64,000 bases of DNA from Acanthacorydalis orientalis (taxonomy: Eukaryota > Arthropoda > Insecta > Megaloptera > Corydalidae), in contig CM068320.1 of assembly GCA_034766995.1 (NCBI GenBank), forward strand, positions 18,976,812-19,040,811, given 5' to 3'. Position 1 is the stretch's first letter. Every line of letters begins with the position of its first letter. Shown here piece by piece: positions 41,506 through 53,229 of this stretch. The notes beneath the pieces are model-generated. The model did no database searches. It saw nothing but the letters and a program-made list of their open reading frames with translations, and was not told the DNA's origin. The position numbers were made by a program, and so were the translations under genes.

Positions 41506-41637
41506 TATAGTTCCTTACAGTCAATATTTATATGACGTACACATTTCAGACCGTCAGGGGTAAAAGTATTAAAATTCGCAATATCTTGTTCTTTATGAAT
41601 ATAAGTCGTTGTATTAAATATTTTTCTGTTTATATAG

Positions 41638-41638
41638 G

Positions 41639-41679
<41 letters not shown>

Positions 41680-41682
41680 TAT
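41638..41682. repeat. (TA)n-(CA)n compound microsatellite
   Basis: About 24 bp TA followed by about 20 bp CA. Confidence 0.9.
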
Positions 41683-41833
41683 AACAAGGTGTTCAATTTC
41701 TTCGATAATCCATATATTATACTTTTCATACATTTTTGAATATTAAAAACCCACAGAAAATATTATTTTAAAATTGTATTTATAAATGTCTATTTTCTTG
41801 TCTATTTTCATAGACATTCCATAAAAGACCGTT

Positions 41834-41837
<4 letters not shown>

Positions 41838-41880
<43 letters not shown>

Positions 41881-41920
41881 GTTTAAATATATAATGTGTA
41901 TATATATGTTTAGATATATA

Positions 41921-41962
<42 letters not shown>
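41838..41962. repeat. (TA)n array containing a duplicated GTTTA(A/G)ATATATAATG unit
   Basis: Two TA runs flank a spacer in which a roughly 27-bp unit (TATGTTTAAATATATAATGTG and its variant) is repeated twice. Confidence 0.88.
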
Positions 41963-41965
<3 letters not shown>

Positions 41966-42390
41966 TTTCTATGAATGGAGTGGGAAACTCAAAAGGATCA
42001 AATACTTTCGCAAATAAAAGGACATGTCTAAAATCTTAATAAAATAAATTGTTCATTTGAAAAAAATGTTTCAAATTCCACAGCAGTGATTTACTTTTGA
42101 CCTTGTAGCGGAAAAATATTTATATGTGCTAATCTAAACAAGTCAAATTAATATAAATAAACAAAGATTAGATGTAAAATTTCTGGTAATCACGTTTCTT
42201 TTGTTTATAGAAGTGTGTGTGTATAAGTGTACGTATATGTTTATTGTTAATATGAATTGTTAAGAAACACATATTGATGATTTGTATTAATCCATTGTAA
42301 CATTGAACTATTAAATATTTTCTGCGCACAATCGCTTTCATTTAAAGTTTTTATGCAAGAATTTATTGGATCTAATATTATACATTTTTA

Positions 42391-42394
<4 letters not shown>

Positions 42395-42440
<46 letters not shown>
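42395..42440. repeat. (TA)n microsatellite
   Basis: Pure TA run of about 45 bp. Confidence 0.92.
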
Positions 42441-42442
<2 letters not shown>

Positions 42443-42984
42443 TCATTTTACTAAGAATTATTTATTGTGTAAGTGTAATTTTTCCACATATTTCCTTCTA
42501 ATCAGATCGTTTTACACATACTATTATTTCACATGTCTTACAAAATTGCAGTAAATCAATACCACGTACTTCGGTTGAGCAAGTATAATATTCAGCATTA
42601 AATATTATATATATATATATTTCTAATGAATATAATTTGAACTATATATTTCATTTTGTAGACATTAATAGTTAAAAAATTTAAAATTAGGGTCATAATT
42701 AACAGTTTACATTAATGTCTAAATTTTACAAAGCTAATATTTATACATACAAGACGTTATAATTTATTTTCTGTTTCAATATTTTTTATATCATGAGATT
42801 TAAATGATTTCATATGTAATTAAGGTGATTTAATTATTTTGTTGAAACAAAAACTTTCATTTCTACAAAAAGACATTTAATGCTCGATAGGAAAAATCAT
42901 TTGCCTAATACTAAGAGACAATTGTGAAATATCTAGTTTAGTTTAGAAGAAGAAAACAATTAGTTGTTTTTATAAACGTTACAC

Positions 42985-42986
42985 AT

Positions 42987-43033
<47 letters not shown>
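42985..43033. repeat. (AC)n-(TA)n compound microsatellite
   Basis: ACACATACACACACATACAT followed by a TA run of about 34 bp. Confidence 0.9.
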
Positions 43034-43036
<3 letters not shown>

Positions 43037-44749
43037 CAAATTCAAAATGTAAAATGGAAACAATTTACCATTAAAATACCAAATTAAAATGTATTATTTT
43101 TTAAATATGATTTGCATAATACATATTTTTTAAAAATTACATCTTTAAATTGCTCACTAAGGAATCTTCAAGTTGCTTGGAATTTTTTCATCATTCTTTT
43201 TTATATGCAGTATTAAAGCGAATTTTGTTTTATTTCTGTTATTTTATATTTTATTATATTTGTGAAATTTCTGATGGTATGTTATTTAATTTGAAAGGCC
43301 ATTTCTTTCGAAAATCTGAAAAGATATAATGTGTCTAATAGTACGAAATAAAGCACTATCTTACTGAAATTAAATTTCGTGGTCATGCTTAATCTGTGAA
43401 GTCTCTGTCTAAAATGTTTGTGATGTAAAATTTACTATGTATTTTAACAGGTGCTTTTTTTCAATCTTCAAACAACTAGGGTCGAATTAAGACATCATAT
43501 TTCTCTCCAAATATATATATATATATATAATATTTAAAAAAGGAAATATTTATTATTGACATCAAAAGTACAATTTATTATATTCAAATTACATTTTAAA
43601 TGCTCATACTATTAGTTAATTCCCGAATGTGAATTAATTTTGAACTAAAACTATGTAGAATTCTTATAGATAGAATAGAATTTCAGATTTTATATAAATG
43701 AATTTCTATTTCTGTTGAACAAAAATAATTGTAACTAAATATTTTTAAAATACATTAATTGCGATTTAATATTATATACTAACTTCGATTTGCAACTGTT
43801 GTTGTCTATCGGGAAAAAGAAAAATTTTGACTTCTCCAAATTTTAATCTTATAGGTTCAGTAATCTTGCACGTTATATTTAATTCTTCAAAGCAGAAGAT
43901 ATTTTGCTATCCACAGTATGATTCAAATCATTTTCATACTCAAGATATTTTTTTCAATTAGAATATGTTATATAGTTGTCAAACTGCGATTAAATTAAGT
44001 AATTAAAACAAGTAAGTTCTTATTAGATTATTTATATCATAAGTCTGGTTCGAGCTTTGAGTTTGCTACTTTAGCACTCATTCTACTGTGATCTGTTTTC
44101 TTAATAGATTGATCAATTTTTTTAAAAAGCAAAGTGTTTATTTAAATTACTGAATTATCAATCTGTTTAAATATATTAATATTTACACAAATTAACCGAA
44201 TATTAAATATAATTTCCATATTAATGTTGTACTTTTTCATTTTTTGTAATCTAAGTGTTTTCCAGTTAATTTATCAGATAGATTATTATTTTCTAAAAAT
44301 ATTAATTTAAAATAACAAGTCAGTAAACAATATTTAATATATAGCAATATTTAAAACATGATTAATCTGAAGGACAAGTAGTAAATATTTTATTTTATTC
44401 ACGTACAGAAATGATAATTAAATCTATAAGATGTAATAAATTGAATTATCCTTTTATTTTATAAAATTATTAACAATAATTTTGATTAGTAATTAAATAA
44501 TATTCAATATTCCATTAAATTCATAAAATCATAGCTGTACATATACGCACAGATAAGGTATATTTTATATCCGACTTATTTTATATTAATATATATATAA
44601 TTTTATTAATTTATGTAATTTTAATGAATACCTTAAAGTTTTAGTATTAATATCGTAAACATTAAATTGTCAAATTTTCGTAAACAGAGGAATTTATAAA
44701 CTTTGCTTATAACGTTTTGTTAGTCTATGCGATAATCTTAATGGAGTAT

Positions 44750-44781
<32 letters not shown>

Positions 44782-45268
44782 GGTTTATGAATAAATATAG
44801 TATATTGGAAATTTATACAGAATACCTTTTATAAGTCATGCTAGTTTAGTACCTTTGACTGAATCATGAAATATTCTCAAAAATCAGTTTATTTTAAATA
44901 TTTGTAAAAAATAATTGTCTTGAATAAAGCTCTATATTTGTTTAACGCGTAATATGTTTATTTTATTGTATGATTCAACTTAAATTTAGCTCAAATTCTT
45001 TTCATGGTTGTATTTATTCCACGTAAGTGTTCTATATTTAAATAAATGTGATCCATTTTTCAGAAAACAACAAATGCACTTTTCAACGAATTATAAAATG
45101 TATAAAAATGTAAAATGTATGATACAAGTTTATTTTTATACTTAATGTTTTTTGAATTAGTCGATTGTAAATGAATAAATTTATTTGATGATATGCAACA
45201 TATGGTAACGAAAATAACTTTTTATTTCTTACATTTCGTAATCCTTTAATCACAAAATACACAAATAC

Positions 45269-45269
<1 letters not shown>
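43034..45269. other. AT-rich non-coding stretch
   Basis: No gene, element or RNA that I can support. Only short TA tracts near 43510 and 44750. Confidence 0.55.
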
Positions 45270-45318
<49 letters not shown>

Positions 45319-45405
45319 GTATATATATATATGTATATATATATATGTATATATATATGTATATATATATATGTATATATATATGTATATATATATATAT
45401 ATATG

Positions 45406-45437
<32 letters not shown>

Positions 45438-45446
45438 GGTATATAT
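45270..45446. repeat. (TA)n array with regular TATG steps, 177 bp
   Basis: TG interruptions recur roughly every 14-18 bp, like the array at 37564, so the true unit is a short higher-order repeat and not plain TA. Confidence 0.93.
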
Positions 45447-45904
45447 GATTTAAAACTCTGTCAGAGCCAGAATTAAAAAATAATTTCTTGTCTAACTGTT
45501 CCTTCTTCCATCGAATAAATTCAAAAATTACTCAGTAGTTAAGTTGTAAATTCTAATATTAACCATGTATCTAATATGGATGAATAGTTCCATGAATTTT
45601 AACTCCATAAAGATAAAGATTTTTATTTTATTAAAAAGGGTAACATGGTCTAATCTACATTTACAATAGAGAGCTTTTGTGCTCATAGAACATCAACTTT
45701 TTTATGATGATATATTATTACTTATAATTTTAATATTGTTTTAATATTCTAGACTGAAACGAAAAGGGTATCTTAAATGCTCGTCTGATTTTCTTGAGGG
45801 TTCATATTTTTTAAGATTATAAGCACAAAAATCAAATGTTATAAGATTCAGCGTTAATAATCTTGGTACTGATATTAATGTTATTTTATTCAAAAATTGT
45901 TTAT

Positions 45905-45955
45905 AATAAGGTTGTAATATTAGTTTTGCTATAAAACTAATATTACGACCTTATT
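45905..45955. repeat. short-loop hairpin, 23-bp arms
   Basis: AATAAGGTTGTAATATTAGT (45905-45924, arm extends to 45927) is mirrored by ACTAATATTACGACCTTATT (arm 45933-45955). Loop is 5 bases (GCTAT). The arms match at 22 of 23 positions, and the one difference becomes a G-U pair in plus-strand RNA. It is not a (TA)n artefact. It could be a tiny foldback element or a structured RNA. Confidence 0.8.
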
Positions 45956-46889
45956 CGTCTTTGAAGCAGTATTTTGCAGTTATTGTCAATAAAATAATTC
46001 TAATAATAACAAAGTCTAAGTAAATATTTTAGAAAGCATGTTGTATTTTTAAAAAATAAGATAATGAATATGTTCAATATGAATAAAAAATATAATAAAA
46101 TTTAAAACCACTTTATTCTATTTCAGTAGCAATATTATTCTTGAGTAGTCAAAAGAAAGTGAAATCATAACAAAACTATATAAAAATTCAAAAAAATATC
46201 ATTTTTTCAACTTTATTAGTGGTTTAATTGTAAAATAACAAACATTTCTAATTGAAAGAAATTGAATTCATGACTGTTACTCTAAGATTTATTTAATTAT
46301 GTAAGTTACAATTTTATAGACTTTAAATTCTTGCTATTTGTATAAGGTGTTTTTCTATCTAAAAATATAATGTAGTTGAATGATTAACAAAATCAAAAGA
46401 CAAAATAAAATACAAAAAATGATATTAAATAATATTGTTTACACTATTAACATATATTTTAAAATTTTTTGACAATCTTGCATTTATCATAATTTTGACT
46501 TGATACTATTTGATTTTTATACTGACTTCGTCTTTTATAAAAAAAATATTTTATTGTGTGTATTTTATGCGCAGTTTATCAAAATTAGTTTTAATAAATC
46601 TAATGAAAAATGTCTACTTCTATAAAAAATGATACATATATTTTTTTATTTTTTATTTGAAAATAATAGATAATTATATACACGTTTTATTCTCTATATT
46701 TTTCAATAATAATGTGTTCTAATTAATACGACGTTTTTTTTATTTTATGTTTTGTATTTAAAGAAAAAAGTTGTTATAAATTAATACTTACAAATTAGAA
46801 TAGTTCCTGTTAATACACAGAGTAACATAAAGTGTTTACTTATTAGATATTTAATTTTAGAACGATGCTTCTTATACTATTTTTTACCA

Positions 46890-46903
46890 CACACACACAC
46901 ATG

Positions 46904-46964
<61 letters not shown>

Positions 46965-46972
46965 TTATATAT
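46890..46972. repeat. (AC)n-(TA)n compound microsatellite
   Basis: ACACACACACATG then about 50 bp of TA, ending TTTATTTATATATTA. Confidence 0.92.
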
Positions 46973-47343
46973 TAGTATCAATAGTATATTTATAAATCAT
47001 ATATGAATTATACACAACTAAACATAAATAGGTTATTTAATATTTACAATTATGTTGAATAAACTTGTTTTCAATATGAAATTTAAGTAAACATATTTTA
47101 TAATAAATACAGTGAAATGTTTCTTAATATGTTTATATTAAATAGAACGATTATTTTATCTTGGAGATGATCGACTGATATTTTGTTATTTTTTTAAGAA
47201 AACATGTTTTTAACAAAAATAATAAGAGTTGGTTTGTATGTTCTTAAATATAAATATACCAACATCTAAGAAGTTTCGCAATGATGAGAGTTTATCATAT
47301 TAAAATCACGATTCATTTGTAAATATTATGGCTATTGTGAATG

Positions 47344-47351
47344 TATAAATA
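47344..47351 (+). promoter_or_regulatory. TATA box of the 270-residue secreted-protein gene
   Basis: TATAAATA lies 73 bp before the ATG at 47417. A TTTCACTGTAG sequence about 29 bp downstream (A near 47373) is a plausible initiator, giving a 5' leader of about 45 bases. Background is AT-rich, so spacing is the main support. Confidence 0.5.
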
Positions 47352-47416
47352 CATGATTTTTAATATCATTTCACTGTAGTTTGAAGTAAAACTTTACAAA
47401 GTATACTTGGAACATC

Positions 47417-48229
47417 ATGGCTGTAATTAAGAAATTAGTGAAACTCTTCGTAATAGTCTGTGTTGTGATTGTGAATACTGAAGGGTCTCCAATTGAAGCA
47501 ACGTTACTGGAACAACATCATGCAAATTATATTCGAAAAAATCCGCTTATACCAGCTGATAATTATTCACAATCGTGTTTGCTCGGTCACTTATTACTCG
47601 TATTACAAGAACTTATTAATCCGCACATACGTCATCACTCCTGTCCGCTGTTACCTCCGATCTATCCAACGTTTCCACCATTCATTGAACCTACAGTGAC
47701 GCCAGTACCAACTGCAAGTGTGCCACATCCTATTCCAACTTTACCGCCGTTTGTGACTTCACCACCAACACAAGGTACACCACAGTCTACGATATTAACT
47801 ACCGACTATAGTACACTTACAACAAGTATTCCAACTACACAAACTTATGAGCCTGAAATAACTGACGTACCTGATTGTAATTCTTTAGAAGATTGTTTGT
47901 ATTTATGTAAAAATTATTTAGATCTTTGTGTGAATTATTTAAACAAAATGAAAATTTTTATTGGCGAAAAACTTATACAAAATATAGTTTTTCAATCTAA
48001 CAATGAAGCTAACGTATCGCCAAAAAAAGTACGCTCTGTTTTAGCAGCAATTGGATCCCATCGAGATCAGCATAAAGATGGAATACATGTTGTACCTTGT
48101 TTATGTAATGGATCCAATACTGAAAGGAATATTTATGTACCATTATTATATTTAGGAAAAGACATTAACGGCGAACCTGTTATGAAAGTTCCTAAATATA
48201 TTTTAGACTTATTTAAAGATTCTTTATAA
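47417..48229 (+). CDS. secreted Pro/Thr-rich protein, unknown family (270 aa)
   Basis: A single uninterrupted frame with balanced codon use, unlike the surrounding DNA. Residues 1-23 (MAVIKKLVKLFVIVCVVIVN, then TEG) form a signal peptide, so the product should be secreted. Residues 54-68 read CLLGHLLLVLQELIN. About residues 75-150 are rich in Pro and Thr (PPIYPTFPPF, TPVPTASVPHPIPTLPPF), a mucin-like stretch likely to be O-glycosylated and disordered. A Cys-rich segment follows (DCNSLEDCLYLCKNYLDLC). The C-terminus has PCLCNGSN, ERNIYVPLLYL and VPKYILDLF. The CLLG block and C-terminal block also occur in the 1135-residue protein at 53230, so the two are paralogues. The start is the first ATG after the TATA box. 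I do not recognise the family; a structural or glandular secretion role is a guess. Confidence 0.88.
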   Translation: MAVIKKLVKLFVIVCVVIVNTEGSPIEATLLEQHHANYIRKNPLIPADNYSQSCLLGHLLLVLQELINPHIRHHSCPLLPPIYPTFPPFIEPTVTPVPTASVPHPIPTLPPFVTSPPTQGTPQSTILTTDYSTLTTSIPTTQTYEPEITDVPDCNSLEDCLYLCKNYLDLCVNYLNKMKIFIGEKLIQNIVFQSNNEANVSPKKVRSVLAAIGSHRDQHKDGIHVVPCLCNGSNTERNIYVPLLYLGKDINGEPVMKVPKYILDLFKDSL

Positions 48230-48399
48230 CCACCACAAATTTATAATAGAATTTGAAATATAAAAAATATTATTAAAGTTATATCCCAAAAACAGAATAT
48301 TTTTAGAATATAATTCTTAATATAATTTTTATATATCTATTTTATGATTATTTGAAAATAATACTAATTAAATGTATTTTTTTACTTATTATTAACTGT

Positions 48400-48401
<2 letters not shown>

Positions 48402-48449
<48 letters not shown>
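48402..48449. repeat. (TA)n in the 3' region of the secreted-protein gene
   Basis: Pure TA run of about 47 bp, 170 bp after the stop codon. Confidence 0.92.
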
Positions 48450-48450
<1 letters not shown>

Positions 48451-48454
48451 AGAA

Positions 48455-48460
48455 AATAAA
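48455..48460 (+). terminator. possible polyadenylation signal
   Basis: AATAAA about 226 bp after the stop at 48229 and just past a (TA)n tract. Nearer AT-rich signals cannot be excluded. Confidence 0.35.
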
Positions 48461-48682
48461 AGTTCACTCCTATAGTGTAATATTTTTTTTATCTAAAAGT
48501 TACCTTTATTAAATATTGCTAAAATACTATGATATAGTGTTTGATATTGAATTTTATTTTTATATATTTTTTGTTCTTACTTTTGAAATATGAACTTTAT
48601 TTAAAGTTAACGAAAATTATAAATTTTACGTGACATGCATCATCGGCTGAAATGTACATTTTGTAAATATTTTTTATTACAG

Positions 48683-48963
48683 GTGAATCGAATTCGTCAG
48701 GCAATAAAAATGGTGGTTTATTAAATGTAGATCTAAATAATATCAATATAAATCTTTTGTCCCGAATTCTTGGTATAAACAATCCATCTCCGTCTGAAAA
48801 AACTAATGGACCTTCGTTAGTTGGAATCGATTTAAACAATATTGCTGTTAATTTGTTATCTAATTTATACAAAGCAGAAGCGTCCAATTTATTACATGAT
48901 TCAACTAGTAGTACTACTGTACCAGCTCCACAAGATTTCTCAGGCGGTGATGACTCATCATAG
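48683..48963 (+). CDS. last coding exon of a second small, probably secreted protein (partial)
   Basis: A splice acceptor (TATTTTTTATTACAG, ending 48682) opens a frame that runs to TAG at 48961-48963. The two bases GT at 48683-48684 complete a split codon, so the preceding intron is phase 1. The roughly 92 residues begin ESNSSGNKNGGLLN and contain two related units, LLNVDLNNININ-LLSRIL and LVGIDLNNIAVN-LLSNLY, about 33 residues apart, then a Ser/Thr-rich acidic tail ending DFSGGDDSS. Composition is coding-like compared with the flanks. AATAAA at 49193 fits the transcript end. No first exon with a signal peptide is visible in 48230-48680, so exon 1 lies upstream, possibly beyond or within the neighbouring gene. 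Family not recognised. Confidence 0.6.
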
Positions 48964-49192
48964 ATTGGTATTAGTTTAAGAAACATTTTATGTGTTACAT
49001 ATACCTATTTTTTCTTGTTACTGAGTTAATTTGTGTTTTTACATTATTCAAATGTTGATTTTAATGTGTTAGAAAAGAGAAAACTAGTTCAATTTAGTTT
49101 TTAATGGGTTGAATTTATGTCAATTAAAATATATTTGTTAAATGTTATTGTATACTTATTACTTATTTTAAATTATATTATAAGATTGTTTA

Positions 49193-49198
49193 AATAAA
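49193..49198 (+). terminator. polyadenylation signal candidate
   Basis: AATAAA 230 bp after the stop at 48963, in TTTAAATAAAACTATTTG. Confidence 0.4.
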
Positions 49199-49214
49199 AC
49201 TATTTGAATTTATT

Positions 49215-50160
49215 AACCGTACTTTTTAACAACATTTTTAATTAAATAATAATATTGCAATATTCATTATACTTACCAAAATATCTAAGTAATTTTTAAA
49301 ATACGAACTGTCTTTTTCTTTAAAAAAATTAAATTAAAACATTTTTAATTACAATGTTCATAAATGTATAATTATAGAAAAATATAATTAAACTAAACAT
49401 TTAAGATTACACTACAATAAATTTAAGAAGTATTGTAATTTTATTGATCACAAACAAAATATAACATCCAAAATCATTTAAAAAATGGTAATCATAACTG
49501 TTAAAAAATATAATTAATTTTATTTTAACGACTTATTGTTCAGTTAGCAATCAAAAATATTGAATCTATTCAATAATTCAATATGTTCAAATTTAAACCC
49601 ATATTTGAATCTCGTTTTGAATTAATGGAAAAGGCGTCTTCTTTTGGAATTTATTTCAAAAATAAAATATTAAATTATTTATATTTTTTGTCATGTTCAC
49701 TTATTTTAGTAATTTTTATATCTTTTTAAATATTAATCTATAATCGCAAACATTTTAATTAAAATCGTATTTTTTAAAATAAATTTCTGAATTGGAAAAT
49801 TGAAATGTAATAAAAATATATTTGGCTGAAAAATAAAATCTATGATGAAAATATTTACTTATATACTTTGGAGGGTTCTTTGAAGAAGGTACTTTTATTA
49901 TATTAAGTCATTTAATTAAATAATATTTTGGGCAGATTATTAGAAATTCTAGATATAAAATTTATATAAGTACTAGTTGAAATTTTTTTGAAAATAAATA
50001 TCGGTGAGTCAGGTGGAAATTGAAAATGCATAACATAAAATGAGAAAAAAATTTTTTCTTGTTTTTATTTGTATTGATTTATTTTCATTGAAATTTAATA
50101 TAAATATTGAATAATATAACTAAAATTACTTCGAGGTCATTGAATTTATATTTAAATTCC
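49215..50160. other. AT-rich intergenic stretch
   Basis: Nothing beyond AT-rich sequence is seen here. Confidence 0.55.
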
Positions 50161-50193
50161 TATTTTCCCTAGTACTCTCCAACCTTATATCTT

Positions 50194-50357
50194 CCATATA
50201 CGGTTTTAGATATTCCTTATACAATCCATATAAGGAGTCCTTATATGGACACCTTACATGTACCTTATATTAATCTTATAAGACATATAAAATGACTTTA
50301 TATGATCATTATACAGTTAATAAGGTCATATTTTATAAGCCTAACGACCATATATGG
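50194..50357. promoter_or_regulatory. cluster of CC(A/T)6GG palindromes
   Basis: Three perfect matches to CC(A/T)6GG lie within 132 bp: CCATATAAGG at 50226, CCTTATATGG at 50239 and CCATATATGG at 50348. A 9/10 match, CCATATACGG, is at 50194. Several further CCTTATA/TATAAGG half-sites fill the space, and more appear at 50724-50770. CC(A/T)6GG is the SRF/MADS-box (CArG) site in animals. The motif may mark an enhancer or be the trace of a degenerate short tandem repeat; the sequence alone does not separate these. Confidence 0.4.
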
Positions 50358-50780
50358 ATGATAGTTAACCCTTAAACCGTACAAGAAACTTGAAGAATCT
50401 TACATGTAATTTAATATAAAGACAATATATTACTCAGTTTAATACATAAAGCATCAAGTTGCTATTAAATTGTCGCAAAAAAAATAACAAACATACTAAA
50501 GGCAAAAAACCTTTTATTTTATACATACTTTGTTTTACATAGCCGGACAGCGTAATAAGCATTAAAACAACTAATTTCATAAATTGTTTTCGTATGAACA
50601 TAAAAAAGTGTCGACATGAAGCATTTTAGTTTCAACTTCTTCAATATTTACGATAATTACACTTGGTGATTGAGTGATTGAAACAATTTTGGTTCAAGAT
50701 TTGTATGTGCTTCAAGTGTGCCATATAAAGAATGTATAAGGTACTCTTGTAACCCTTATACAGATTGTATAATAATAATA

Positions 50781-51445
50781 TTAGGTTGGTGCAAAAGTAA
50801 TTGCGGTTTTTATGTATTGTTTATAAAGACGCATATGTCAATTAAAAATTATATGTAGTAATCAAAATAAAGACCATTGGCCAGCACGCTTTTCTCCCGA
50901 CGAGAAACAAATTTATTTATTCCAACAAGACAGAATTCTGGAGTCCTGGAATTAACAAATTCATCGAAAGCGTTTTGATTTGATGCTTGATCTTTGAAAA
51001 CCTTCTCTTGTATGACATTATTCAAATGTTTTAAAAAAAATGATAATCTGTCGGAGAAAGGTCGGAGAATAAAGTGGGTGAACTAAGGTTTCATAACCCA
51101 GTTTATTTAATTTATTTAAAGCCATTTGTGAGTCGGGCGTTGTTATGAAGAAGAATTGGTTCTCTTCGATTGACTAATACTGGCCGTAATTAATGCAACT
51201 TCTCATGCATTTTTTTCAATTTCCTGACTATATTTTTCTGCGGTTATTATTTCACCAGGATTTAAAAAGTTGCAGTTAATGACGCCACTTCCAGGCCACA
51301 ATCTTTTTTTCATGAAGTTTCGGTTAGGAAACTGTTTTGGTGTTTCTTCTCAGTCTAACTACTAGTTTCCGACTGTTATAGAGAATCCACTTTTCATCAC
51401 ATGTGACAATGCGATCAAGAAAAGGATCATTTTTGTTACGCAAAA
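50781..51445 (-). mobile_element. truncated cecropia-type (Hsmar1-like) mariner
   Basis: The outer end, TTAGGTTGGTGCAAAAGTAA then TTGCGGTTTT, agrees with the published human Hsmar1/MADE1 end as I recall it; TA precedes it at 50779. The minus strand carries transposase pieces: DRIVTCDEKWILYNSRK (first Asp), INCNFLNPGEIITAEKYSQE, PILLHNNARLTNG (Asn where the second catalytic Asp should be), LGYETLVHPLYSP and a decayed SPTDYHFF-type block (third Asp, out of frame). Stops and shifts are frequent. Sequence beyond about 51445 no longer resembles mariner, so the helix-turn-helix half and the other terminal repeat are lost. Confidence 0.88.
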
Positions 51446-52531
51446 GAAGCACAGAACAGAAGAACTATATTTATTACAAAATAAAATTACAAAATATTAA
51501 TTACAAAATATTAACTACAAAAATAATATAAAACTTGTTATTAATCTAAACATCAAGGTGTTTGGAAAAGTACCATGCAATCGGATGGAGTTCCTCAGTG
51601 ATCTCAGATACTATAATTTACACTTTTGATTTTTTAATAATCAAATGACGCATTTTTAATAATTGAGAAATCCTTTTTAATACTTGTTAAAAGAAATAAT
51701 GAAATTTACCGAAATTGAAGGATTTTTAGATATCTCCATCGAGGGAGATCCACAAGAGGGTTAAAGCATTTCAATATAAAACCCATATAGTTTGTAACAC
51801 TACCATATGGTATAGGAATGGGATTTCCTATAAGAAAGAAAATATGTATGAGTTTAAACGTCAGTGTATTTCAAATATTTTTGTATTAAAAAAATGTAAA
51901 CTTACATTTTTATCGAAAACTGAAGAAAAATAATACATAAATTAAGATAGTTAAAAAATATTTCCCAAGGCTGATGTAATCAAGAATGTTGAAAGTATTT
52001 GAAAATAATATGAGATTAAGGATTATTCAAATTGTAAAGAAAACAAATAGTTTGGGTTTGACATAAAAATTGTATATGCGGACAAAGTAATGTAAATATT
52101 ACAATAATAAATATATTTAATTATAAGTTATGGTACAAAGCCGTGTGTCTATTGACTGAAAATTTTTTATACATTTGAGAAAATGTACAAACTTGGTATA
52201 TGAAAAATTTTAAAATGAATTTATTAGTCTCCAAAAAATCCGGTCAGTCAATTATTTTGTTTTTATATTCAAATTTTAATTGTTCTTATAATATTACCAA
52301 TTAAGTTAAACTTAAAAATGGGCTGCGAAAAGAAAGGATTAATATAGCAATATTTTTGCAAAAGAGGTAAAAATATTAATAATTATCGATTAGCTAAGCA
52401 AACAGTTGTTATTCAAAATGCAGGCTAGATAAATACTTTGTACATTATCTATTTATTTATTATATATTTTAATTATTAAAATAAAAAAAACACTTTCCCG
52501 TTTTGCTATCAATTTAATTCAGAACCAGTAT
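51446..52531. other. AT-rich intergenic stretch
   Basis: No gene supported. Near 51780-51840 there are CCATATAG, CCATATGG and CCTATAAG strings that recall the palindrome cluster at 50194. Confidence 0.5.
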
Positions 52532-52532
52532 C

Positions 52533-52586
<54 letters not shown>
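52532..52586. repeat. (TA)n microsatellite
   Basis: Pure TA run of about 54 bp. Confidence 0.92.
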
Positions 52587-52590
<4 letters not shown>

Positions 52591-52974
52591 AATATAAAAA
52601 AAAACCTTTTTTCAAAATAGAATAATTTTATAATTTATTATGTACGAACATTTTTTCATTAATATTTTTTTATTAAATTTAAAATATTAAAGTATAAATA
52701 TTTAAAATTCAGTTTGATATATATATATATATATAATGTAGTGTAACTTATATAAATTCAAATAAATACAAACGTGACAATGTTATGTGTATTCTGATCT
52801 GTTTAAAAATACAGTATAGAAAATTAATATGTCAAATGTACATTTAATACATTATCAAAAAAACATCTTGATAACATATGTGATAAATTGTTCGAAATTA
52901 TTGCAAACTGATCAATGTCTTTAATATTATAAACAAAGTAATCACTAGTTATTATCCACTATTTAATAGGACAC

Positions 52975-52982
52975 TATAAAAG
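52975..52982 (+). promoter_or_regulatory. upstream TATA-like box
   Basis: CACTATAAAAGATCC is a strong TATA consensus 255 bp before the ATG at 53230. It could drive a longer leader for that gene or be incidental; a second TATA lies closer at 53168. Confidence 0.3.
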
Positions 52983-53167
52983 ATCCATGTAACAAAGAAT
53001 GTAACAAACTTGTCATTCGCATATTAGCACGTAATGTAATATTTCTAATTATATTCGTAGTTTGTAATACTTGTTCCTGTCAGGTTTTGTTATTATACAT
53101 ATTTAATTTAATGCAAATAAACAGTTATTATCAGAATTTTGTTATTAATAATCGATATACTTTCGCA

Positions 53168-53175
53168 TATAAAAA
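53168..53175 (+). promoter_or_regulatory. TATA box of the 1135-residue repeat-protein gene
   Basis: TATAAAAA lies 62 bp before the ATG; ACAGTTA about 33 bp further on is a plausible initiator (A at 53201), giving a leader of about 29 bases. Distances resemble those at the paralogue (TATA 73 bp before its ATG). Confidence 0.5.
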
Positions 53176-53229
53176 GTTCTTCTCTGACTAAGAAAAAAAC
53201 AGTTACAAATTTTTACTCAAACTTATACT

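Noticed and set aside
48597..48986. 129-codon minus-strand frame
   Set aside because: It is the shadow of the plus-strand exon at 48683-48963, which has a proper acceptor and better composition.
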